Origin: an uncultured Eubacteriales bacterium
GTDB lineage: Bacteria; Bacillota; Clostridia; Christensenellales; Christensenellaceae
Reading direction: 5' to 3'
Length of the DNA stretch: 5,808 nt
NCBI GenBank assembly: GCA_900554725.1
Contig: USII01000074.1
Location: 1-5,808, forward strand
Positions 1 through 5,808 of this stretch are shown one piece after another (the stretch's first letter is position 1; the number at the start of each line of letters is the position of its first letter). The notes under the pieces were generated by a model. It was not told the DNA's origin and made no database searches. It saw only the letters and a program-made list of their open reading frames with translations. The position numbers and the translations under genes are program-made.

Positions 1-49
1 ATCTACACTAGATCGCTCGTCGGCAGCGTCAGATGTGTATAAGAGACAG
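1..49 (+). other. Illumina Nextera adapter contamination (P5 end, i5 index, Tn5 mosaic end)
   Basis: This is synthetic, not genomic, sequence. Bases 1-8 (ATCTACAC) match the 3' end of the Illumina P5 primer. Bases 9-16 (TAGATCGC) fill the i5 index position and match the index I know as N501. Bases 17-30 (TCGTCGGCAGCGTC) are the Nextera read 1 adapter, and bases 31-49 (AGATGTGTATAAGAGACAG) are the 19-base Tn5 mosaic end. The pieces occur in exactly library order, with genomic sequence resuming at 50. This fits untrimmed read-through of a short insert assembled onto a contig end. It is not a natural Tn5/IS50 end: no transposase is nearby, and the index and P5 bases have no natural counterpart. 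Reading through it in the pyrD frame gives the familiar artefact peptide SYTHLTLPTS; the plus strand gives MCIRDS. Confidence 0.98.
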
Positions 50-578
50 TTTCTGTTATATCCGTCACATTGGGGCTAAGCTTCATATAGATAGGTTTTT
101 TCGTCACAGATTTGACTACCCGTGTCACCTCGGCAGCGCTTTGACAGCTGGTTCCAAAGCTCATACCCCCATGCCGCACATTAGGGCAGCTGATATTGAC
201 CTCGATAATGCCAACCTGTTCCTCTTTTCCTATCTTTTCGCAGCACTCGGCATATTCTTCCAGCGAAAAACCGCTGATATTGGCAATGACGGGCTTATGA
301 AAGAACTTTTTTAGTGCGGGCAATTCTTCGCTTATCACCGCATCGATGCCCGGGTTTTGCAGGCCGACAGCGTTGATCATCCCAGCCGTACAATCTGCAA
401 TGCGCGGCGTGGGATTGCCAAACCTCGGTTCTCTGGTTGTACCTTTAAAGGAAAAGGAGCCCAGAATATTGATATCGTAAAATTCACAAAACTCCCTGCC
501 GTATCCAAAAGTTCCGCTGGCCGGGATGACCGGATTTTCCAGCACAAGGCCGCTGAGCGTGACGGATGTGTTTACCAT
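50..578 (-). CDS. pyrD: Dihydroorotate dehydrogenase B, catalytic subunit (3' end missing)
   Basis: PyrD is the FMN-containing TIM-barrel subunit that oxidises dihydroorotate to orotate in the cytoplasm; the class 1B form works with PyrK and uses NAD+. About 176 genuine residues remain of the roughly 300 usual for the family. Visible family motifs are ASGTFGYG (20-27), FKGTT (44-48), GNPTPR (54-59), GMINAVGLQNPG (66-77), NISCPN (128-133) and KLSPNVTDI (166-174). By homology with class 1 enzymes, Cys131 in SCPN should be the catalytic base. The ATG at 576-578 is chosen because AAAGGAGG lies 7 bases upstream and the protein then begins at the usual family position; an in-frame ATG at 660-662 would put 28 non-family residues in front. 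The start overlaps the pyrK stop by 7 bases. The reading frame continues into the adapter and stops at a TAG at 3-5, but everything after about residue 176 is artefact. Function is secure; the C-terminal part of the barrel is simply absent here. Confidence 0.96.
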
Positions 579-1312
579 ATCACTTCCTCCTTTACCAGAA
601 CCGGACCATCTTTGCAGATGCGCTTGGCACCATACTTTGTTTGACAGCTGCAGCCCATGCAAGCCCCAAAACCACAGGCCATCCGCTCTTCAAAACTCAA
701 CTGGCCGCTGCACTGGCACAGGCCGGCCACAGCCTTCAGCATGGGCTCTGGCCCGCAGGCGAAAAAATAATCATAAGAGAAGCCGCTTTGGCAGATGGCA
801 TCCGTCACGAACCCACGCGTTCCCCGGCTTGCATCCAGCGTAGCTACAGCAACTTCACACCCCATCGCAGCAAATTCCCGCTCGAAAAAGCAATCCTCCG
901 CCGCCTGAAACCCGAGAGCCACTTTAGGCACAATCCCCCTGGCTATCAGGCACTTCGCCAGATAATAGAGGGGAGGAACGCCCACGCCTCCGCCCACCAG
1001 CAGCGGTGCATTTCCTGCTTTTTTTATATCAAACCCATTTCCCAAGCCCGTCAACAGGGAAAACACCTTCCCTGCCTGTGCCTGCGACATTTTTTCCGTT
1101 CCAACACCTACAACTTTATAGACCAAAACCAATCTATGTGCCTCAACATCGCACACAGAGATGGGACGGCGCAAAAACAGACCATCAATTTGCACATTGA
1201 CAAACTGCCCCGGCGCGCTGATGGCGCTGGTATCTCCCTCCAGAACCATCCGGTATATATCCCTGGCGATCTTGCTGTTTTCTCTTACCGCAAAGAGAGT
1301 TTCCTTTCGCAT
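572..1312 (-). CDS. pyrK: Dihydroorotate dehydrogenase B, electron transfer subunit (FAD, [2Fe-2S])
   Basis: PyrK carries electrons from the FMN of PyrD through a [2Fe-2S] cluster and FAD to NAD+, forming the PyrD2-PyrK2 complex. The 246 residues match the family in length and domain order. A ferredoxin-reductase-like FAD domain comes first (about 1-100), with the flavin motif RRPIS at 48-52 and VVGVGTEKMS at 67-76. The NAD-binding domain (about 101-200) has GGGVGVPPL at 107-115 and CGPEPML at 186-192. The C-terminal cluster loop has cysteines 213, 218 and 221 (C-x4-C-x2-C) and a fourth at 233 in RICKDGP; Cys223 is an extra cysteine beside it. The ATG at 1310-1312 is chosen because AGGAGG precedes it and the protein then starts as family members do; the frame is open further upstream to 1447, but only as a shadow of carB. 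It begins 8 bases after carB ends and overlaps pyrD by 7 bases. All expected cofactor motifs are present, so it should be functional. Confidence 0.97.
   Translation of the reverse strand: MRKETLFAVRENSKIARDIYRMVLEGDTSAISAPGQFVNVQIDGLFLRRPISVCDVEAHRLVLVYKVVGVGTEKMSQAQAGKVFSLLTGLGNGFDIKKAGNAPLLVGGGVGVPPLYYLAKCLIARGIVPKVALGFQAAEDCFFEREFAAMGCEVAVATLDASRGTRGFVTDAICQSGFSYDYFFACGPEPMLKAVAGLCQCSGQLSFEERMACGFGACMGCSCQTKYGAKRICKDGPVLVKEEVIW
586..593 (-). promoter_or_regulatory. Ribosome binding site of pyrD
   Basis: On the minus strand this reads AAAGGAGG, a near-perfect Shine-Dalgarno sequence, separated from the ATG at 576-578 by 7 bases. It lies inside the last codons of pyrK, so pyrD translation is probably coupled to pyrK. 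It decides the pyrD start in favour of 578 over the in-frame upstream ATG at 660-662. Confidence 0.9.
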
Positions 1313-1316
1313 GGCG

Positions 1317-1322
1317 CCTCCT
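1317..1322 (-). promoter_or_regulatory. Ribosome binding site of pyrK, overlapping the carB stop codon
   Basis: The minus strand reads AGGAGG here, and its first two bases are the last two of the carB TAG stop (1321-1323). Only 4 bases (CGCC) separate it from the pyrK ATG at 1310-1312, shorter than the usual 5-9. A ribosome terminating on carB would sit directly on this site, which suggests translational coupling (inference). Confidence 0.85.
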
Positions 1323-4300
1323 AAACTGCGTTGATGGGCGCGACGCCCACCGTCACCTCTTCCAGGACATCCAGCAGAACGCGCACCGTTTCCAGCGCTG
1401 TAAACATGGAAATATTGTTTTCCACTGCACAGCGGCGGATAACCCAACCGTCCGCATCCTGCATGGGTGATGCATCCACATCTCTTGTGTTGATCACATA
1501 GTTGACATGCCCTTTGCGCAGTGCATCGGGAATTTCATCGCTTCCATCGCTTATCTTGGCCACGGCATGCGTGCGGATGCCGTGTTCCTTTAAATACTTG
1601 GCGGTGCCCCGTGTGGCTTCGATATTAAAACCGAGGTTATAGAACCTGCGAATGAGAGGCAGCGCCGCCTCCTTATCGCAATCTGCAATCGTCGCCAGCA
1701 CAGTTCCATATTTTGCAATCTTCATTCCAGATGCCTGCAACGCCTTATATAGCGCACGGGTAAGCTTTTTATCGTAGCCTATTGCCTCTCCGGTAGATTT
1801 CATTTCCGGGGAAAGATAGGTATCCATGCCATCCAGCTTGGAGAAAGAGAATACGGGCGCCTTTACAAACCACATATCCTTCTGCTTTGCATAGACTTCC
1901 GTAATCCCCTGTTCTTTCAAGCTCTTTCCCAATATGACCAGCGTTCCAATATCGGCCATGGAATATCCCGTAGCTTTGGAGAGGAAGGGGACAGTCCGCG
2001 AAGAGCGGGCGTTCAGCTCTATGATATAGACATTATCCTTCTCATCTACGATAAACTGAATATTAAATAGGCCGACAATGCCAACCGCCAGGCCCAGGCG
2101 CCGGGCATAATCTATAATCGTATCCTTGACCTTCTGGCTGGCCGAGAAGGGCGGATATACGCTGACGCTATCGCCCGAATGAATGCCCGTCTTTTCTACA
2201 TGTTCCATGATGCCCGGAATAAAGACTTCCTTTCCATCGCAAACCGCATCCACTTCCATTTCCCTGCCCATGATGTATTGATCCACCAGGACCGGGCGCT
2301 CGCGGCTTACCTGGACAGATGAACTCATATACTCCCTTAGAGCCTGCTCATCTCCTACGATCTGCATCGCCCGACCGCCCAGCACATAGCTTGGGCGCAC
2401 CAGCACAGGGTAGCCAATTTCTGCCGCCGCGCGCATACCTTCTTCCATGCTGACCACCGCCACGCCCTTAGGCTGCGGAATTCCCAGGCTTTCCGTGAGC
2501 TTTTTGAAGTTATCCCGATTTTCCGCCCTTCGAATCGCGTGGATTTCCGTCCCTATGATATTGACGCCCAGGCTATCCAGAGAAGCCGCAAGGTTGATTG
2601 CCGTCTGCCCGCCCAATGTTACAATGACGCCATCTGGTTTCTCCATTTCAATAATGTTCATCACATCTTCTGTCATGAGCGGCTCGAAATAGAGTTTATC
2701 GCTTGTCGTATAATCGGTGGAAACCGTTTCGGGGTTGTTGTTAATGATAATCGCCTCATAGCCCGCATCCCGAATTGTCCAGACCGCATGCACAGTGGAA
2801 TAATCGAACTCGATTCCCTGCCCGATGCGGATGGGGCCGGAACCCAGCACAACAATTTTCTTCTTCTCGCTGACAATGGACTCGTTTTCCTCCTCATATG
2901 TGGAGTAGAAATACGGCACATAACTGGAAAACTCGCTTGCGCAGGTGTCTATCATCTTATAGACAGGCATAATGCCCTTCTTTTTGCGCAGCAGGAACAT
3001 CTCCTGCTCGCTCTTTCCCCATATCTGCCCGATATACTTATCCGAAAAGCCCAAGCGCTTTGCCTGATAGAGCGTTTCATCATCCATCGGATGCTCTTTT
3101 AGCACCACTTCAAAATCCACAATGTTCTTAATCTTATCCAAAAACAGCATATCTATTTTTGTTTCATTGTAGATCATCCCAAGATCCACGCCATTGCGAA
3201 TCAGCTGCGCAATGGCAAACAGCCGATCGTCCACCCCCTCTTTGATATAGGAGAGCATCTTGTCGTTTGCCATAGAATCGAACTTGGGCATATACAGATG
3301 GCAAACGCCGGTTTCCAGCGAACGGATCGCCTTTAAAAGGCTTTCTTCCAGCGTGCGCCCAATGCTCATCACTTCACCCGTTGCCTTCATCTGCGTGCTG
3401 AGCGAATTAGAGGCAGTAGAAAATTTATCAAAGGGGAAGCGGGGTATTTTTGTCACAACATAGTCGAGCGTCGGCTCAAAACTTGCCGGCGTATTGGCGA
3501 TGGCAATCTCATCCAGCGTCATGCCAATGGCAATTTTCGCCGAAACTCGCGCAATAGGATAGCCGCTGGCTTTCGATGCCAGCGCAGAGGAACGCGAAAC
3601 CCTGGGATTGACTTCGATTAAAAAGTACTGGAAAGAATATGGGTCGAGTGCAAACTGCACATTGCAACCGCCCTCGATTTTCAATTCCCGGATAATGCGC
3701 AAAGCACTATCGCGGAGCAGATGGTATTCTTTATTCGTCAGCGTCTGGCTTGGGCAGACGACAACGGAATCCCCGGTATGGACACCCACAGGGTCGATAT
3801 TTTCCATATTGCAGATGGTAATCGCGGTATCGTTAGAATCCCGGATAACCTCATATTCTATTTCTTTATAGCCCTTGATGCTCTTTTCCACCAGAACCTG
3901 CCTCACTGGGGAGATATACAGCGCATTCTTGCAGAGCTCGGCCATCTCTTCAGGCGTATCCGCAAAACCACCACCTGTTCCGCCTAAAGTATAGGCAGGG
4001 CGCAGCACAACCGGATAGCCAATCTGCTCTGCCGCAGAAAGCCCCTCTTCCACACTGTGCACAATAATCGAGGGAAGCACCGGCTCACCCAGTTTTTCGC
4101 AGAGCTCTTTAAACAAACCTCTATCCTCTGCACGCTCAATCGTATCAAAGGGCGTCCCCAAAATCTCTACTTGACATTCATCCAGCACGCCCTTTTGCGC
4201 CAGCTTCATTGCGAGATTCAGGCCGACTTGCCCGCCAAACCCAGGTGCAATCGCATCCGGCCGCTCATAGCGGATGACTTTTGCCACATATTCCAGCGTA

Positions 4301-4506
4301 AGCGGCTCCATATAGATTTTATCGGCGATGTTTGTATCCGTCATGATCGTAGCAGGGTTGGAGTTGATGAGCACAACTTCATACCCCTCCTCTTTCAGCG
4401 CAAGGCATGCCTGCGTTCCGGCATAGTCAAATTCCGCCGCCTGGCCGATGACAATCGGTCCGGAGCCGATAACCAGTACTTTTTTAATATCGTTTCTCTT
4501 AGGCAT
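1321..4506 (-). CDS. carB: Carbamoyl phosphate synthetase, large subunit
   Basis: CarB makes carbamoyl phosphate from bicarbonate, two ATP and ammonia delivered by CarA; it is the first committed step here and also feeds arginine synthesis. At 1061 residues it is full length for the family (about 1070). Two homologous halves are visible. The first has GSGPIVIGQ (14-22), Arg129, Arg169 in LRP, LGGTGGG (174-180), Glu215, and the metal-binding IEVNPR (297-302). The second has GSGPIRIGQ (555-563), TLGGQTAINLA (630-640), VRPSYVLGG (703-711) and IELNARSSR (829-837). The oligomerisation domain lies between (about 400-545). A methylglyoxal-synthase-like allosteric domain follows (about 930-1061), with the phosphate/nucleotide site TRGT at 965-968 and NT at 1006-1007, so nucleotide control such as UMP inhibition is likely by homology. 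The ATG at 4504-4506 gives the conserved start MPKR and follows AAGGAGA by 9 bases. It overlaps carA by 8 bases and ends in TAG at 1321-1323. Confidence 0.99.
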   Translation of the reverse strand: MPKRNDIKKVLVIGSGPIVIGQAAEFDYAGTQACLALKEEGYEVVLINSNPATIMTDTNIADKIYMEPLTLEYVAKVIRYERPDAIAPGFGGQVGLNLAMKLAQKGVLDECQVEILGTPFDTIERAEDRGLFKELCEKLGEPVLPSIIVHSVEEGLSAAEQIGYPVVLRPAYTLGGTGGGFADTPEEMAELCKNALYISPVRQVLVEKSIKGYKEIEYEVIRDSNDTAITICNMENIDPVGVHTGDSVVVCPSQTLTNKEYHLLRDSALRIIRELKIEGGCNVQFALDPYSFQYFLIEVNPRVSRSSALASKASGYPIARVSAKIAIGMTLDEIAIANTPASFEPTLDYVVTKIPRFPFDKFSTASNSLSTQMKATGEVMSIGRTLEESLLKAIRSLETGVCHLYMPKFDSMANDKMLSYIKEGVDDRLFAIAQLIRNGVDLGMIYNETKIDMLFLDKIKNIVDFEVVLKEHPMDDETLYQAKRLGFSDKYIGQIWGKSEQEMFLLRKKKGIMPVYKMIDTCASEFSSYVPYFYSTYEEENESIVSEKKKIVVLGSGPIRIGQGIEFDYSTVHAVWTIRDAGYEAIIINNNPETVSTDYTTSDKLYFEPLMTEDVMNIIEMEKPDGVIVTLGGQTAINLAASLDSLGVNIIGTEIHAIRRAENRDNFKKLTESLGIPQPKGVAVVSMEEGMRAAAEIGYPVLVRPSYVLGGRAMQIVGDEQALREYMSSSVQVSRERPVLVDQYIMGREMEVDAVCDGKEVFIPGIMEHVEKTGIHSGDSVSVYPPFSASQKVKDTIIDYARRLGLAVGIVGLFNIQFIVDEKDNVYIIELNARSSRTVPFLSKATGYSMADIGTLVILGKSLKEQGITEVYAKQKDMWFVKAPVFSFSKLDGMDTYLSPEMKSTGEAIGYDKKLTRALYKALQASGMKIAKYGTVLATIADCDKEAALPLIRRFYNLGFNIEATRGTAKYLKEHGIRTHAVAKISDGSDEIPDALRKGHVNYVINTRDVDASPMQDADGWVIRRCAVENNISMFTALETVRVLLDVLEEVTVGVAPINAV

Positions 4507-5581
4507 TGCGCTGATTCTCCTTCATCATTTTGATAAATTCATCGAACAAATAGCCGCTATCCTGCGGACCCGGGGCGCTTTCCGGATGATATTGCACCGA
4601 AAAGAGCATATCCTCCTTACATTCCACTCCTTCTATCGTGTTATCTAGAAGGTTGATATGCGTCACCTGCAGGCCTGTCCCAGCAAGGGAATCGCCCTCT
4701 ACCGCGTAGCTGTGGTTCTGGCTTGTAATCTCGATTTTGCCCGTTTTCAGGTTTTTGACCGGATGGTTTCCTCCTCTGTGGCCAAATTTCATTTTATATG
4801 TCTGCGCGCCATAGGCGATGCTTATCAGCTGATGCCCCATGCAGATGCCAAAAATGGGCAGCCTCCCGCGCAGGCATTTCACCAGTTCCACAACAGGCTC
4901 GACATTTTCCGGATTTCCCGGGCCATTTGAGAGGAACACCCCATCCGGCTTTAAATCCAACACCTGCTCAGCCGGCGTATCGAAGGGAACGATTGTCACA
5001 TTACAGCCTCGCTTATTCAGAGAGCGAATGATATTTAGCTTGATGCCGCAATCCACCGCTACCACATTATAGGCCGGGTTTGCCGTACGGCTATACCATC
5101 TTTTTTTGCAGCTCACCCGAGCGACCCCATCCTTTGGCAGCTCATAGGAGCGCATGGCCTTAAGGGCTTCTTCTTTTTTTGTATGCGGATCGGTGATCAT
5201 CACCTTCTGGCTGCCCTCATTTCGGATGATGCGTGTGATCTTTCTAGTATCCACTCCGCTGATCCCGGGGATATTATTCTCTTCCAAAATTTCCGAAAGC
5301 GTTTTGGTATAGCGGAAGTTGCTAGGCGAATCGTTATACTCTCGCACAATCATGCCGCCTATTGTAGGGATTTTGGTTTCAAAGTCTTCATCCGTGATGC
5401 CATAGTTCCCAATTAGAGGGTATGTCATGACCACCATCTGATCTGTATAGGAAGGGTCTGAGACGATCTCCTGATACCCCACCATAGAGGTATTAAAGAC
5501 GAGCTCGTTAATGGCATCACACTTGGCGCCAAACCCCTCTCCATAGAATTCCTGACCATTCTCCAGGACAATTTTTCTCAT
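4499..5581 (-). CDS. carA: Carbamoyl phosphate synthetase, small subunit (glutamine amidotransferase)
   Basis: CarA hydrolyses glutamine and sends ammonia through an internal tunnel to CarB. The N-terminal CarA-specific domain (about 1-140) has the conserved LVFNTSMVGYQEI (27-39), YPLIGNYG (54-61) and GVDTRKITR (109-117). The class I glutamine amidotransferase domain (about 171-355) has SNGPGNPENV (218-227), the nucleophile Cys247 in GICMGHQ, KFGHRGGNHPV (265-275), SQNHSYAV (287-294), and His332 and Glu334 in YHPE completing the triad. The 360 residues agree with the family (B. subtilis PyrAA is about 364). The start at 5579-5581 is chosen because alignment with relatives begins at MRKIVLENG and because its ATG shares ATGA with the pyrC TGA. 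An in-frame ATG at 5591-5593 has a better ribosome binding site and would add four residues (MGKF); it remains possible. The 3' end overlaps carB by 8 bases, fitting equal synthesis of the two subunits. Confidence 0.97.
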   Translation of the reverse strand: MRKIVLENGQEFYGEGFGAKCDAINELVFNTSMVGYQEIVSDPSYTDQMVVMTYPLIGNYGITDEDFETKIPTIGGMIVREYNDSPSNFRYTKTLSEILEENNIPGISGVDTRKITRIIRNEGSQKVMITDPHTKKEEALKAMRSYELPKDGVARVSCKKRWYSRTANPAYNVVAVDCGIKLNIIRSLNKRGCNVTIVPFDTPAEQVLDLKPDGVFLSNGPGNPENVEPVVELVKCLRGRLPIFGICMGHQLISIAYGAQTYKMKFGHRGGNHPVKNLKTGKIEITSQNHSYAVEGDSLAGTGLQVTHINLLDNTIEGVECKEDMLFSVQYHPESAPGPQDSGYLFDEFIKMMKENQRNA

Positions 5582-5808
5582 AAACTTTCCCATACCACTT
5601 TTCCCCCTGCTATCGTCAAACAATTTTTGCCGTAAAAATGCATTCCCTCAAACGGCGTGCTTCTTCCTTTTGAGCAAAAGTCATCCGGATTGACAGTGCT
5701 ACCAGCAGATAAATCCCAGGCGCATAAATCTGCCACTTCTCCTACTTCTATTTTTCCGCCCGGAATCCCAAAAATCCTTCTTGGCGCCACCGCCATCAGC
5801 TCTATCAG
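5578..5808 (-). CDS. pyrC: Dihydroorotase, C-terminal part (5' end beyond the window)
   Basis: Dihydroorotase is a zinc amidohydrolase that cyclises carbamoyl aspartate to dihydroorotate. Only the last 76 codons are present, and the frame is open through the window edge at 5808; an internal Met at 5794-5796 is not the start. The visible part is the typical C-terminus of the multi-domain (allantoinase-like) dihydroorotase: LIELMAVAPRRIFG corresponds to the helix ending in NPARIFG in relatives. It is followed by a Gly-rich KIEVGEVADL segment, then FCSKGRSTPFEG and a closing TIAGGKVVWE strand, which belong to the small beta-sandwich domain. The metal ligands lie in the missing N-terminal part, so activity cannot be judged. 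It ends in TGA at 5578-5580, overlapping the carA ATG by four bases. The neighbours carA-carB-pyrK-pyrD fit pyrC and argue against allantoinase or hydantoinase. Confidence 0.94.
   Translation of the reverse strand: MIELMAVAPRRIFGIPGGKIEVGEVADLCAWDLSAGSTVNPDDFCSKGRSTPFEGMHFYGKNCLTIAGGKVVWESL
5603..5608 (-). promoter_or_regulatory. Possible ribosome binding site for carA (favours the alternative start at 5593)
   Basis: The minus strand reads AGGGGG followed by AA, which can pair with the 16S tail with one G-U wobble. It stands 9 bases before the ATG at 5591-5593 and 21 bases before the ATG at 5579-5581. The latter has only the weak GGGAAAG (5585-5591) near it and would rely on coupling to pyrC termination. 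This leaves the carA start undecided by four codons. Confidence 0.55.

Noticed and set aside
31..49. A natural Tn5/IS50 transposon end
   Set aside because: The 19-base mosaic end is followed outward by Nextera read 1 adapter, an index and P5 bases, which occur only in sequencing libraries; there is no transposase and no target duplication.
579..662. A longer pyrD starting at 662
   Set aside because: It would overlap pyrK by about 90 bases over the conserved iron-sulfur loop and add 28 residues absent from the family; AAAGGAGG supports the start at 578.
566..1324. A 252-codon plus-strand ORF antisense to pyrK
   Set aside because: It is the reverse strand of a clearly conserved gene, has no family motifs and no convincing ribosome binding site, and its composition mirrors pyrK codons.
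1313..1447. A longer pyrK starting at the in-frame ATG at 1445-1447
   Set aside because: The extra 45 residues are the carB C-terminus in another frame and have no PyrK similarity; the strong AGGAGG at 1317-1322 fixes the start at 1312.
2539..3102. A 187-codon plus-strand ORF antisense to carB
   Set aside because: It lies wholly inside conserved carB sequence in the opposite strand; nothing in its translation resembles a known fold or motif.
4057..4533. A 158-codon plus-strand ORF antisense to the carB start
   Set aside because: It is a shadow frame over the first ATP-grasp half of carB and the carA/carB junction; no independent evidence of coding.
50..5808. An undescribed defence, RNA or mobile system
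   Set aside because: All genomic bases are occupied by five recognisable pyrimidine genes with end-to-end coding; I saw no repeats, arrays, tRNA-like sequence, inverted repeats of an insertion sequence or unassigned gene.

Overview
The window is one uninterrupted stretch of a de novo pyrimidine (UMP) biosynthesis operon, read entirely on the minus strand, with sequencing-adapter contamination at its left end. In transcription order (right to left) it holds the 3' end of pyrC (dihydroorotase), carA and carB (the two subunits of glutamine-dependent carbamoyl phosphate synthetase), pyrK (electron-transfer subunit of dihydroorotate dehydrogenase B) and the 5' part of pyrD (its catalytic subunit).

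The order pyrC-carA-carB-pyrK-pyrD is that of the Bacillus-type pyr operon. The NAD-linked PyrK/PyrD (class 1B) enzyme, strong AGGAGG-type ribosome binding sites and tight gene packing point to a low-to-mid GC Bacillota, most likely a clostridial lineage. The adapter and the two truncated end genes suggest a draft isolate or metagenome contig. No finer taxonomic claim is supported.

Layout: 1-49 is synthetic Illumina Nextera sequence (P5 end, i5 index, Tn5 mosaic end). Position 50 to 578 is pyrD, cut off by the adapter after about 176 codons. 572-1312 is pyrK, 1321-4506 is carB, 4499-5581 is carA, and 5578-5808 is the last 76 codons of pyrC, open at the window edge. Every junction is an overlap of 4 to 8 bases or a gap of 8 bases, so there is no intergenic space and no room for an internal promoter, attenuator or terminator between genes. 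No stretch over 300 bases lacks a gene.

How they work together: CarA hydrolyses glutamine and channels ammonia to CarB, which makes carbamoyl phosphate. Aspartate transcarbamoylase (not in the window) makes carbamoyl aspartate. PyrC closes it to dihydroorotate, and PyrD oxidises this to orotate, passing electrons through PyrK to NAD+. Genes for PyrR, PyrB, PyrE and PyrF are expected outside the window.

I looked for an undescribed system and found none. The central genes are full length and conventional. The most consequential observation is the adapter, which creates a false PyrD C-terminus and a spurious plus-strand ORF.
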